64,000 nt of DNA from Maylandia zebra (taxonomy: Eukaryota > Chordata > Actinopteri > Cichliformes > Cichlidae): the NCBI RefSeq assembly GCF_041146795.1, contig NC_135184.1, positions 10,158,967 through 10,222,966 of the forward strand. The letters are read 5' to 3'. The notes below the pieces were generated by a model that saw only the letters and a program-made list of their open reading frames with translations, had not been told where the DNA came from and made no database searches. Position 1 is the stretch's first letter, and each line of letters starts with the position of its first letter. The position numbers were made by a program, and so were the translations under genes. Positions 27,201 to 40,030 of this stretch are shown here, one piece after another.

Positions 27201-30200
27201 TTAAAGGTCTGTGGGTAAAGAATCCAAATGTGGGCTTAGTTACAAGTTTATTATAAGGTCAGCTTGTTCAAATAGTTAATATTGAGGCTTATAGAATAAT
27301 AACATTTAAACTTGTTGCAGAAGACAGGAAAAGTGCACAAAATATGTTGTTTTTGTTGTTGTTGTTTTTTTAAGAATCTCTATTACTTATCGATTCAGAC
27401 CTTTTTACTGTCCGGAGGTCTGAGGCATTTCTCAGGAATGCTCGCGCTGTTTTCCAAAGAACTGTCTGGTAAGCAAGCAGCAGTTTTGCATGTGTTGCCC
27501 TCTTATCTCTGCACCAAGTTACTATGAAGATGTATGCTGATAAAGCAAGAGAGCGCACAGAAAGCGAATGAGATTCAACGACTTTGAGCTGCCAATGAGG
27601 ACGCAGTATGCTGTTGATTGACTTATAGTAAATGCACTAGTGGGTTACCTAGGCAACCAGAGGTTTTTAACGTCAGAAAGTGGCCAGCGGTCGTCCGACT
27701 GCAATAGTAATAATCATTTATATTGTTTGATTAGCTTTAGTTTATAGAAATCAAAACAGGTGAGTTGCACAAGAAGAAATGTGCCAACACAGTGCAGTTT
27801 ATGAGCAATGCCAAGATTTAGGTTGGATTTATTGGGACCAATCTTGGCATTAGACGCCACACAAATACACTCTTCGCCTCACATCTGATCCTTGTAAGTA
27901 CATTGTGAAAGTACAATATTTATACAGTAGTTGGCCACTTGGATCCTGGCCATCAGATCTGCCACTTGTTTTTATGATGCTTATAATGATCATTATTTAG
28001 CTAAGTCTTTTCAGCAGGGATTAATTTAAGGCTTTGTTTTTTTTTTTATTTGGGTAACTTATTCACAGCTGGTGGGTTATTTCCCCAAAGTTTATTTTTT
28101 AACCTTCATAACGATCAATCCTCTTGAGCTGAAACTGTTATCGGGACGTCCCAGTGGGATCAGTATTATAAGAGCGACCTGGCCAAGTTAAACACCCCCA
28201 GCTTTGCTTTCTAATAACATGCATTTAAATGATCCTGCAACACGATTCCAGGGAACATGAGCTTACTGGTAATAGTGGTTCATTACACATGTGATAAGCA
28301 AATTAGCAGGAACTCTTGTCTGTGTGCTCATCGCATGCCCGCAAGAAACGAGCTAACGAGGAGTGCAACGCTGCAGAAACAGACCCCAGGTGTGTGCTCA
28401 CTCTTCACTGGACCACAGCTTGTTTTTAAGCGACTTAAGTGGTTGTTTACCAGCTGTGGTGGAGTTGTTGTCACGGCAACTTCATTTTTCCATCGGCATC
28501 TCTGGAGGAACCGCGTGGAGACAAAAACAGCCACGGGTGAAAAGAAAACTAGTTTTCGTTATCATCTATGATGGGTGTGGTGGTGCACCAGAGGAGAGTT
28601 TAACCTCAGGTTGTAGGCCGTGAGCTCTTTGAAGCAGTGGATTTAAAAAAAAAACAAAAAAAAAAAAAACACATCCAGGTATCTGTGGACTGTTTCTCAT
28701 CAATTATTCTTCACCAATAAACCAGCTAAACTTGGCTTAATTTCAACTAATACAGCTTATTCTCAGGAAATTAGAGACACTTAAATGGAAACTTACTGTC
28801 CAGGTTTCACATCAAGCTAAGAATGTGTTTCAACATCAATGAACCGTCTTCCTCAAAGTTAATCTTTAACCTGGGAGGTAAACATGATTTATTTTCAGTG
28901 CACTTTCACACTGTATAAAAATCGAATCTGTTTTCCGTCCAGAGCAGGGCTGTCAGACGTGTTGACTGAAAGCTGGACGCTCCAAAGTGGCACACTAAGA
29001 TGGTTTTATAAATGTGGAAGCTGCAGTTGGGTCACAGTAACCTGACGGTTTTCAGTAGAATGTACTAATACTCCCAGTCAGGTGATGTTAGCATTGCTAC
29101 ACAGATGTGAATATGAATGGAAGAATTTCTTTAAAAGCCATTTCAAGCTAGGCACCAGTTTAACTCTGCTTGAGCAGGTGATCGTATTCCCCAAGGCTGA
29201 GTTTGAGTCCAAACCCTTTGCTGCACGTCTTCCTCCCCCACTTTCCTGTCCTTCTCTATCAAATAAAGGCAGTGTTTAAGATAGCCAAGGCTGCTCATCT
29301 GTTTTGTAAATGAAATGTTCCTTAAAAGAACATTTACATCTATTTGTTTACATTAAAATAAACCTACGTTACCCGTCCATCCCCATGAACTAATGCCAGT
29401 TTAAGTATTCTAGTCAGCACATGCTTTTAAAGAGGGACCTATCCTGCTTTTCTTTATTTTCTGTCATGTGTGTGGTGTCAAAGTGGCGGATGGTTATATT
29501 TAAATTATGAGGCCAGTGTATTTAAAGTAATATCTGTGAGGCAAAACATCAGGGATCAGATTACTGTAAAAAGCAGGTCTAATATTGTGAGGTTGGCCCG
29601 ACTGTTGGGACGTGGACAGCAAGGGTGAAAATAAGTTCAATTAATGTGACATATGCAGGTAAAATAAACAACTGATGTTGTGAATTGGGACAACAGAAAA
29701 AAGAGAAGTGATGATACCAAATGTTAGCTTTCCATACTTATTAGTTTGCTAATAATAATAATAATAATAATTCTCTGGAGACTTTGGTGGTTTTTCCAGC
29801 CTTTTCTCAGAAGTTATTTATTTTATTTTATTTTTTCAAATCACTTTATCTATAAAACTACTTAAGGTATGTCATCCAAAACTTAAATGGACTTCAGCAA
29901 TCTGAAAAGAAAGAGTAGCTGAAGTTCAACATCGAATCCTGAGAACTTGAATTTACTTGGAAATTGAAGACCTGTAGAAAGAACTAGTTTAAAGATGGTA
30001 GAAGTAGTCGAAGTATTTTCATTCAAGTTCATTGTGGTATTTAAAAAAAACATCTTCAATTTGACTTTTCTGGAAAGATTTGGTGTTTGCTTGTAAGATA
30101 TCCAAAATGTGTGATGGTGTCCAGCCTAAAGTATCCCCCAGTAGAGTGTTGTGATGGGGGATCCAAAGACCATTAATCCAAATATATGTTGAAAACAATT

Positions 30201-33200
30201 GAATATATGAAGCTAAGATTTCCCACACTCAATAGATATGTTCAGACTTTGTAGCATAATATTTTTATGCTAATCTGAGGCAGTTGAGCAAAAAACTGGT
30301 GCTGATTTGACTCAGAATGACCCATCTGCCCTCTCCACTCTGGACCACACGATCAGGGCTGTATTGTTTGTCAGCCGGGATCAGAAAGATCATGTTTCAG
30401 TTAATTAAAAACAGGCTTTTCATAATAAACTATGCTTTTTCTGCACCACCTTTCCAAAATCACCCCTCCCTCAGCCTTCATCCTGAAGAGTCTCACATCC
30501 GCAGTTAGGTAAATGATTACACAGGCCTAAATGCTGATGGATGTGGTTTCCTGCTGGAAAACAGCCACACCACAATACACAGAGCTTAGCTCAGCATTCC
30601 CAGTTAAGCCCTAAAAATGCCAAAAAGTAACAGCAGAAGATGGAAAGTGTAAAAAAAAAAACACAGCAGCTTATGAAGGCGTTACGTATGAGTGAGATCC
30701 CACTTTGAGCTTGATGCTTCCTCTGTAATCTTTCTGACCCTCGGCTCTGCCGTTAAAAGACTAGAGGCTAGCTGAAGAGGCTGTAAATTGGCAGCGGTTC
30801 AGTTGCCAAAGAAACAGGTTTCCTAAGCTTTGAGTCAATACTGCTTCAATGCCGGGGTATACTTCAGAGGCAGGTGCAATTAGGGGCTCTATTTTTCTAG
30901 ACTTACCTTCTATATATATATTTTTAAAAGCGAGGATAATAGATCTGATTCATACAGTCTAGATGTGGAGAACAAAAGGTGGAAATTGTTATTTTCTCAT
31001 TTCAGCTGCTCTCTTTCTCTGTTAATAGCCGGTTAGTCACACGTCTATTTCCATCTATATTAAAGTGGTTTTATTATGCATATTTCCATGCTTTTATTCC
31101 TGGACTCTACAAGAGTAGCTTTTGTTTTGTTTTTTTTAAACAAAAATTATAGCTTAATGATTGTTTTAAAAAAAAAAAGAAAAAAGAAAAGATACAAACT
31201 AGATACAGATGTCAATGGTTCAGGGTTTTAAATATGTATGAGTAGTTTGACTTTTCAGCTTCTGTGTGATTTTATGCAGACGTTGGTTGAAAATGCCTGT
31301 GGTAGGTATATGTATATATTTGTTACTCTTTATCTTTATCGGAATGTCAACAATTTAGACTTTTGAGTGCAGATAATTTATTTAAAAGCAAAAGTCAGTA
31401 GAGAAAACGAGTATATCGTATGTTATCGTATATCAACTGAAATGTTTTCTTACACAAACTACCTGCATTATATTACCACAAAGAATTGATCCGCGACACA
31501 GTTTTGTCTCTAAATTGTAACTTAAATCTGATTCGGTGAGTTTTTAATCCTCTTGTTAAGGACACATGACTAGCTTTGTCTTGGATGATGCTGAGCAGAT
31601 TGCAGCGCCTCTCTTTTGACTTGCCCTTTTTCCATGTGGTTATCGGGGCTTTGGTGAGCGTGGCAAAGGCCGTGGGAGGTGTAGTATCTGTTCTTGTGAG
31701 TCAGGGCGTCAGAATAGAGGCTGTGCGAGAGCGCGTGATGCTGCTCATCGCAAAGTAGCGACACTCGCAGCGTCAGCAGGCGGCCCAGCAGGAGGAGAGG
31801 AGTGCTGAGAGCTGCCTGCCTCTAACAGAAGCAGCTTAATGCAGGCGGCAGCCTCGGTAATCGGGCGTAGGCGTTTGCTGCCAGTCCTCCCACCCATGCG
31901 GGGGTAACACCCTGGCCTGGGCTGGGTGGGGGGGTTTAAAAAAAAAAAAAAGCTGTCAATTAAGCTACAGTACACCCATCGCCTCCCCTTCTCCTGTACT
32001 TCTACTTTTTCTCTCTGCCTTCTCCTCCACTGGCCTCCCTCCATTATAATCAAATTCTTTTATAGTCTGGTAACCCAAGGCAACCAAAAGAGGCCGCGTC
32101 AGCCAATGCGTGTGTGAATAGCACTTGTCGGTACACAGGAGGACAAAGAGGCCCAAACAAGGTCAGCCTCACTGCCAGTGACTGATTGGTGCACAAAGGT
32201 CATCCTGCAGATAAATCTGTACGAAACATTCCCGATCTGCAAGTCAGCCTCTGAATCCTGGATCATTTTCTCTTGCAAAGCTGATCCCGCAGTCGAAGAA
32301 ATGATGCACCACTTTAATATGAGCGCTGGTAATAAATCTGGATAAAAGCAGAACTTAGCTCCAGCTTAAATGTCTGTGTAGGTGAGTCAGAGCAGGATAA
32401 ATGATTCACAAGCACTGGACTCTTCCTCCTGGGTCTCACTGTCCAGCTTCTGTCTGAAGAGGAGTTAAATCAGGCTCCTTCTGGTCTATCATGTTTCTGG
32501 TGATCGTGTTGCCCTTCTTTCTGTCCTGGTGAGGTGTGAAGCTACACAGGAGTAAAGGTCATTTCCCCCATTTGCTTCAAACACGATTTAAAATGCAGCT
32601 CGGACTATCACCGATTTCACCGTGGGGTGGCAGAGGGCATAACCGCATAACTTAGCAGCTGCTATGAACACAGAGCTCCCTGATGACTTCTGCATTTAGC
32701 ACAGTGACACAGCTCAGTCATCTACACTCCAGCAACTTTGATTTTGGAGTTCAGCTCAATTTTCATGCTGTGATTAAAAACAGAAATAATTTTTTCAAAT
32801 AATTGTTAATTATACGAGATGCAGACTTGGATGGACCTCATCTCACATGTGACATATTAATGATGTTCCTGCTTCTTTTCTGTCTACAGATCCTCTTCTG
32901 CACTCTCAACACACACAAGATAGACATGGATAAGCTGTTGGGGGGGCAGATCGGCCTCGAGGATTTTATCTTCGCCCACGTTAGAGGGTTAAAAAAAGAG
33001 GTAGAAGTCTATAAATCGGAAGATGCTCTGGGCCTCACAATCACAGACAACGGAGCCGGCTACGCTTTCATTAAGGTAAGAAGAAGGAGCAGAGCTCCTC
33101 ACAGTGAATGCATCACAATCTACCTTTAATTTGCATTGATGTGGAGTTATGTAATGTGATTAGTTAATACAAGGCTAGAAGAACGTCATCTGTTTCCCCT

Positions 33201-35907
33201 ACATATACAGTGTGTTTGTGCAGCTCATTTCACACTGCACAAGCTTTCTCAGTAAAATATTAAGCAGTGAAAAATAATTAAGTTTATCCTCTGCAAATAT
33301 TATGTTTGCCGGGTACTTTGTGACAATAATAAATGATTAATATATTGAGGTGCTTCTTCAGTGAGTCTCTCGTCTGGCTTCACCATTTCGGACTGCAGCT
33401 GTTTGCTCTGTGCACAAGAACCAGATCTCCACCTGCTGCAGGGTCCGGTTTGAGTGAGACTCCAGCTCACAGTCGACCTCCAAAGCAGGTGGAGGACTAC
33501 TGTTCCCAGCAGCAGTCCAAGATGGTGGAGTTGGAGCAGCTAATTAAGCTCAAGGACCGCTACAAGAGTAGTCACAGGAGGGGAAGTGCCAGGGCTAGCT
33601 GGTTAGCAGCTACTGAATTTTCAAAATAAGAGAAAGGAGCCTGGCATGTATGATCTTTCTCTGATGGATTTATTTGGAAAATCCAAATTTGGAAGGAGCT
33701 TTTCTCTACTAATAAAACTAGTCGTACTAATGCATGTAGGGTCGCCAACTTGTGGGATTGGGTCACACCTGACTGATTATAGCGTCGTCCTGTGTCTCAA
33801 AACGCAAAAAGAAGTGACAATGCCTTTATCCAGCTAATCCCAAATGACCACTCTGTCAAACACACCCAACCTTGTAAAAAGGCACCACAGTTTGGTCAGC
33901 AGCCTGACTAGGATTCTCAAATATAAATTTCTTCCCAGTAGCATGCTTGGACCAGTGTTATTTGGAATAATAACGGCAGACTGACGACGACCTGGTTGAC
34001 AACCAGAAACCAGGATAGACGTATCTGCTTCCTCAGAAACTGATTCCAACCTGCCAGCATTACAGCAGGGCAGACTACCTGCACACACGATAGACCAGTA
34101 CACACTAACCACTGATTGTATGGATTTGTTCTTTTGTTTTGTTTTTGTAACCTTCACTGGTGTATTTTCACTGTGTGATACCACGTGTACCAATACGTTG
34201 GCGGCTCTATGAACATTTATCTTGCTCATTATACTGTGAGCAAGATAAATGTTCAAAGAACGTGTGCATAAACCCTTTAATAAACATGTTGATTATTTTT
34301 GTAATGAACCTGTAAATCATCTTGGAACAGTTGATTTCCACAAAAAGAAAAAAAAAAAAACAGCACACGAACATGTGCAACCCAAACAGCAAGTATTATA
34401 CTGAACAGTGATGATGACATACACGCTCTCAGCTTTACCCACTTAAATAACACACGCTCATAATATATAAAGTAAACAGTAAAGTTAAATAACCTGAGAG
34501 CTGCGTGTTCATGTCACATGGATGTAAGTGCTGACTGGCGCAGGTTCCTGCTTTGAGTCTCACTGTCCACATGCATGCTTCGTATTGTCGTCTACTCTCT
34601 TCCCACTACATGTCATGTCTTTTTTCACTCTTTGATTCAAATACATGTGAAGAAATAATCTTAAAATATAAATTATTGCTCAAAAGTTCAGGATCACCCA
34701 GAAAATTTCATGTTGCTAATATTTAAAAAAACAAAACAAAACATACTTTCACTCATCAAATGAGTTTCAAATAAGACGAGGAATGTAGTCAAGACATTGA
34801 CTTTTGCTTAATGGTGATTTAGCTCATATCATTCTAACAAGCTGTGAGCAGAGTTGAGAACCGGGATGGGAATCCAATTCATAGAAGTGGATCCAAGTTG
34901 TCTGAGCTCTTGGAAACATATGCCTCCGAGCTAGCAATCCCTTTCACCAGTGCTGGCATGTTTTACTGACAAATGATGTCAAACTCAAATCAGTGGAGGT
35001 TTTTCACATCGAGGTCGTCTGCAAACCATCGTTTTTTTTCTCTGCTTCTATCCTGTGTTCACTTTTCTTATTGATTCTGAAAACCTGTGCAGACTTGACT
35101 AAAATAATTTGGACACAATCACCTGGCCTCTGCATTAAAGCCATTGGAGCTCCATTGGAGCCAGTTTCCTCCTACAACAGGGCAATGACACAAAGAACAG
35201 CTCCAGTCGAGCGGCATCCACAGTTTATGGTTTGCAAAGTTCACAGTGATAACCTTCCTTGTTAAAAAAAAATTCCCTTTTAGTACTAACCCCTCCAAAT
35301 TATCATATTTTTCAGACTGAACTGACAGACCATTTAAGCACTCCTCCATCATAGTCTTTATTTACTCGGTTTTCACCTTCCTGTGTCCTTTGCCCACATG
35401 AACCATTCCGTAAAAACCAGCCAGCATGCTGGAGGCATCTCTTCCACCACTGGCGGTGACACTGATCTTTTGCAGGTACCATTTAATGAAGCTGCCAGCT
35501 GATTTATTTCTCAACCTATAGACTTGTGGATGTGCATGTCGTCTTGGTCAGTTTGGCCTCCCACTCCTGCTTCTATTCTGGTCGGAGTCAGTCGGTGCTG
35601 TACTGTGAGACCAGGAGTACATACAGAATAACATCGGTTCATTAGAACAAGAATACTCTGGGATAGATTGGTTTTTATTTGGTTCTGGGTGTGCATCAGA
35701 AATGACATCTTTATTTATTTTTACTGAGGTGTCAAAATTCATCATTAAGGGCACTAGGGAAAAGATTTATTAGGCATGACACGTTTTAATAAAATGGAAA
35801 ATAAGGCTTATTAACCCTCTGAGGTTTAAGTCTTCATTGATAATGAACACTAACTGTAATCCAGTATTTATATTTTTTCCCAAAAAGTTGTTTTTCTCAG
35901 TTTTTCT

Positions 35908-35999
<92 letters not shown>

Positions 36000-38900
36000 G
36001 CACACACAAAAACAATTAACGAGATGAAGAAAACGTAACATAAATATGCTAAATATATAAAAGTTGACTAAATGTTCTGTTAATGTGAAGCTAAGCGCAT
36101 AAATAGCAACACATACATTTGAATCAGAGAGATCATATTTCGGTCTCTTGTATAATAATATCATAAAGTCTCGGCCTGCTCACATGTGCCATCATGTGAT
36201 GCTGCAACAGCATTGCATCCTGATGACCTGACTGTGTTTAACACTACAGCCTGTGGGCCAGTGAGGTGATGCCGTTGTAAGTTGAGTGATCTTTAATTAA
36301 GTCGGACTTAACTTGCTGGACTTTTTCATTATTAATCTGTATGGAAATTGAATGATTTAAGCTTCTCTCGGTTTCTTATTTCACATCCTTAACGAGTTGT
36401 GATCTCTTGTGAGGATCACTTGTCTACCCCTGATGCTTGTTTTATAGCTCTGTGTGAAACGTATGGAGGGAAGAGGCTCTAAGAGTAGTTTTATGATTCT
36501 GATTCACCACCACCTGAACCCACAGCATGACCTCCTCTAAAAAAACCCTCAGACCCTGGTTATACTGACATTCAAGGATTATTCTGGATCTTACTCTTTT
36601 AATTAAAAATGGAAGAAAGTGACCTTTGTTGCTCTTCGGATTTCCACAGAAGTATGTATAATTTAAACATCCACAGGCTCACAAACAGCGGATAATACCG
36701 GTCTGATCCACATGCACTAGTGTTGCTTTCAAACAAAAAACGAAACCCTCAAACATCAGCTTTCCGTGTAGCTTTTATGCCATCCTGTAATTACATCACT
36801 TTTGTTTCCTTTTTTCTGTGCTCTCTGTATGTGGCAGCGTATCAAAGACGGCAGCGTTGCGGACAATGTGAAGGTGATCTGTGTTGGCGACCATATAGAG
36901 TGCATTAATGGGCAAAATATCGTCGGGACGCGGCACTACGAGGTCGCACGCATGCTTAAAGACCTGCCCAAAGACAAGCCGTTCACCCTGAAACTGGTCG
37001 AGCCCATGAAGGCTTTCGGTAAGTAAGAAGCAGCATCGACTCAGAAGCTTCAGCACATTAAACAACTGATACACATGGTAAAGAGACTGCGGGCCAACTT
37101 TGAGGAGTATACAAGTACACTTTCTCTCTTGGACAAGTTGTCATATGTGTTTGAGTTTAGGTTGTTTCAGTGTCATGTCACAATCCTGTCAAAACAAGGT
37201 GCGGCCTATGAAAGATCTCCTTTTACCTACGTTTTGACACCAGGCTCATGTCGCTGATAACTTCACAATGCAGTCACGTTTAAACACTGCAGCGTGGGCT
37301 CTGCATTCCTTTCAGGGAAATAAACAGTTTACAAAATCAAACCTGTTTTACCAGGTTTACAAGTTCAGAACAACACACACGCACACCGTGTCTTTTACTT
37401 AATATTGTCTTCTCTATTCACAGATATGCTTGAACCCCGGTCAAAGGGCGCCAAACCTGCCGGTGAAAATAAGATCGGCACAGGGAGGGGGACTCTGAGA
37501 CTCCGCTCCAAAGGTCCGGCTACCGTAGAGGATGAGGTGCGTTTCTCTCGAGGAAATAAGTGTTTATTTTGAATTAATGTCCAAATCTGCATGAAACAAA
37601 GGCACTGTTGTCAGGTGTCCTTGTACAAGGGCTGGGTAGAGTAGTGAACGTAATACGGAGCTCGGGGATTAACGCTTTGAGTCGTGTGTTTGTGCTAGCC
37701 GACAGAATTTGAGGAGAAGGCCGTGAAGAAAGTCGATGACCTTCTGGAGAGCTACATGGGCATCAGAGACACTGAACTTGGTAAGGATTGTCTAATTTAA
37801 AGTTTTATTTTTCCCCCTACTACTACTACTCTGCTGGCCTGTCAAGAATAAAGGGTCATAAAAAAATAAAGCCCCAAAATAAATGTTAAGCCGGGTATCA
37901 TACTGCACCCACTGTTCGCCCTGGGTCTTTATCAGTTCATCAGTCTAAGGTCCTCATATTCTGCAAGATTATAGCAGGAAGCTGTGAAATTCCATCATAC
38001 CTGTAGTTCCTTTGGGATTACAGGCCTCAATCTGATCAGCTGATGAAGGTTTTGTATTTCCAAGAGTGTAGTGCAAAGGACAATTTAAAGAAGACATACC
38101 AAAAAAAACATCTATTTCACTTAAAAACATCAGCAAGAAAATTAGACTTGTTCTAAAGTATTAATATTTAAACAAACAAATAGTTAAAAGTTAATATCCA
38201 GCTGTGGCTGAAGTACTCAGGTTTCACTGTGTGTCCACTCTGACAGTTACTGCATGACACACAAACCCCAGAGACAAAAAACAAACAAACAACAAAACAA
38301 AGAAATTTATTGTGCTTGTTCGCCGGCTGAGGCTGAAGAAGCAGGAATGTGGGATTTAAACCGAGGCGACATTTTATTAGCAGATAGTAGAATGCATAGG
38401 GAATGCTGAGCCACCAAATCACACAGTAAGATGCTGTCCCAGATTCAGAACGTGCTGGAAAATCTTCTCACTCTCTTATTTATAAACTCCTGGACTCTTA
38501 TTTACAACACTTCCCGGTACCAGATTTTTAAGAACATGCTAAGAAATATATTTCCCCTGAATGATGAGCTGGTGTTGATGTTTCTAAACAAGAAAATTCA
38601 TAAATGGAGATTTGGGGTTCAACCAGTTCTCTGTTGCAGTTTTATAACTGCTGCTTTCATACAAATTTCAAGATGTCAGTCAGGCAGTTTGAATTCTTGA
38701 TGGCAGAGTTGGGAACACATCTAGGGAAGCCGAATAATAATTACAGAGCATCAGCATAAATATTTGCACACGTTCGGTGTGTAAAGGCCTTAAATGCAAT
38801 AGATGGATTTCATTTAAAAAAGGAAATAAAATATTTCCAGTTTGCGTAATGCCTGAATTCATCTTCTTAAGAGCTCTCGTAGAGGATTCTCAGTCTCGAC

Positions 38901-39080
38901 GCTCATTTATCACCTCCTCTCTCTCCAGCTGCTACGATGGTCGAGGTCGGACGCGACAAGAAAAACCCGGATGAATTCGCCATGGCGTTAGACGAGACCC
39001 TCGGAGACTTCGCCTTTCCCGACGAGTTCGTCTTTGATGTCTGGGGCGCCATAGGAGACGCCAGGGATGGAAGACTTTAA
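18299..39080 (+). CDS. gipc2: GIPC PDZ domain-containing family member 2
   Basis: Six exons with matching phases: 18299-18574, 32890-33075, 36838-37018, 37424-37536, 37699-37780 and 38929-39080. They encode 329 residues. GIPC proteins are cytosolic adaptors that bind C-terminal motifs of membrane receptors through a PDZ domain and couple them to myosin VI on endocytic vesicles. Visible here: a basic N-terminus [12 protein letters not shown]; the GH1 region with [19 protein letters not shown]; a PDZ domain at about 128-208 with carboxylate loop ALGLTITD at 138-145; and a C-terminal GH2 region ending [20 protein letters not shown] and a short tail. GIPC2 rather than GIPC1 is supported by the PDZ block [17 protein letters not shown], the linker [20 protein letters not shown] and [18 protein letters not shown], plus linkage to dnajb4. 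Intron 1 is 14.3 kb. Confidence 0.92.
19856..19935 (+). repeat. Fragment of the cagcagggtgcgactc interspersed family
   Basis: Contains acccagcagggtgcgactc and acagaagtctatggagaac, matching the core of the copies at 10010 and 40940. It lies in gipc2 intron 1. Confidence 0.4.
22505..22690 (-). repeat. SINE/LINE 3'-tail fragment
   Basis: Contains the teleost tail consensus: cttccgcttatccttatcag, gcggggggctggagcctatc, then a decayed cacattcacatctatgggga. It is homologous to 59937-60313 but lacks the tRNA-like head. Confidence 0.7.
24840..25430. repeat. Candidate MITE with an internal stem
   Basis: A stretch with repeated gtttacacctac / ttttcacacctatg and ggtccaaa motifs near both ends. Internally, aaccacaccgagacc (25279-25293) pairs with ggtctcgtgtggtt (25307-25320). 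This resembles teleost miniature elements, but I could not define terminal repeats or a target duplication. Confidence 0.35.
25490..25530. repeat. Short tandem repeat of ggcaatttc units
   Basis: Four imperfect copies of a ggcaatttcg unit stand in tandem, with small insertions in the later ones. Confidence 0.6.
29749..29772. repeat. (AAT)n microsatellite
   Basis: A short run of eight AAT-type units in gipc2 intron 1. Confidence 0.7.
34211..34254. repeat. Perfect 18-bp inverted repeat, 8-base loop (gipc2 intron 2)
   Basis: The left arm gaacatttatcttgctca (34211-34228) is the exact reverse complement of the right arm (34237-34254). The loop is ttatactg. It is in gipc2 intron 2 and would fold as a hairpin in the pre-mRNA. 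No flanking target duplication was seen. Confidence 0.85.
34670..34800. repeat. Possible DNA-transposon terminal fragment
   Basis: The text ttgctcaaaagttcaggatc, then acccagaaaatttcatgtt, resembles the terminal sequence of a widespread teleost Tc1-type element. No transposase frame is evident downstream, so the call is tentative. Confidence 0.35.
35910..35995. repeat. Poly(A) tract (33 bp) joined to (AT)27
   Basis: An uninterrupted A run at 35910-35942 is followed directly by AT dinucleotides to 35995, in gipc2 intron 2. An A run next to a dinucleotide array is a common outcome of retroposon-tail expansion. The open frames across it are artefacts. Confidence 0.95.
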
Positions 39081-40030
39081 ATTTGCAGCTGCCTCCTCCC
39101 TCGTCGCATATTCCACAAACACACACCCCAAAATCTTCATAATCTCCGAAGTCAACTGGACAAACTTTAAATAGCACCACCCAGGAGGGGGGGTGGATGC
39201 AGTGTCCCGCCCTCTCTTTGTTCTTAGGTGTAGCTTTGCTCTCTGCCAAGGCGTCTTTAAAAGTCAGGTTTAGCGCATCAGCACTTCTTTTGTGTAATTG
39301 TTACACAATTACACAAAAGAAGTGGACCCACCTCCGGCCTGCTGACATTCCAGATGTTGTGTAAACCTCAGCGATAGAACAGCTGCAGTTTGAAGCTCAC
39401 GATGCATTTAAGTGTCGTCCTGCAGGGGTCTGTTAAATGGTACATGCACAACCTTAAATTTTAGAGTTTGATCATGTTTTATAGTAGCTGTGTGATTTTT
39501 TTGAATGTTCAGATGTATTGCACAGCTTTTTATAGGCTTATTTTTATATGTGGAGGTGCTGCTGATTTTTACAGCAGCAGCATTGTGTAATTATCAGTCA
39601 TAGTGATTGTAGCAATACTCCTCTCTCTCCAGAAACCTGTTAAATCGTTTAAATGATAGAAGTTGCCCTTACGACACATCTCGAGCAATACAGAGAGGAC
39701 TTTTTACTTGGAACGCCTTTTGATGACGACACACATTCCTCATATTTCTTTTTCTCGTCTTCTGTTAGGTCTGTTCAGCGTTTCTTTCCCCCTGTAATTT
39801 ATTTTATAATAGAAAAACCAGATGCTGTAAGACTTTCAAAGATGTGGCTCGACATGAAGGCCACGTCCAGATCAACTTCAGTCTGCAGTCTTAAATAAAT
39901 GCACTTGTATTAATGTAACTGCACCGGCTGTCAAAGTGAATTTAAATACAGACTGATTACCGTCATATTCTGATGTTAACTATAAGGGATCACTTTTGTT
40001 GCATAGACAATAAAATTTTTACTGTTAATG
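39081..40030 (+). other. gipc2 3' UTR with poly(A) signals
   Basis: AATAAA occurs near 39893 and at 40009-40014 (gacaataaaattttt). The latter, about 930 bases after the stop, is the more likely cleavage signal. The UTR carries the perfect hairpin at 39282-39324. Confidence 0.55.
39282..39324 (+). repeat. Perfect 20-bp hairpin in gipc2 3' UTR
   Basis: The arm cacttcttttgtgtaattgt (39282-39301) is exactly complementary to 39305-39324, with the 3-base loop tac. It lies 202 bases after the gipc2 stop codon and should be present in the mature mRNA. Confidence 0.9.

Larger units (their letters stand above)
18575..32889 (+). other. gipc2 intron 1 (14.3 kb)
   Basis: Bounded by a GAG|gtaaga donor and a ctgtctacag|ATC acceptor. 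It holds repeat fragments (19856-19935, 22505-22690, 24840-25430), simple repeats and homopolymer runs. A short stretch at 20520-20580 (cgatattatcacaacactta) recalls common fish interspersed repeats. No exon or RNA gene was recognised. The GC-richer block at 31570-31930 has no recognised content. Confidence 0.7.

Noticed and set aside
35770-36164. Frames with long Ile/Tyr and Phe/Lys runs
   Set aside because: These are translations of the poly(A)/(AT)n microsatellite.
18299-39080. Naming the PDZ adaptor gipc1
   Set aside because: [12 protein letters not shown] and [14 protein letters not shown] are GIPC2-like; GIPC1 has NPDELAEALDERLG at that place.
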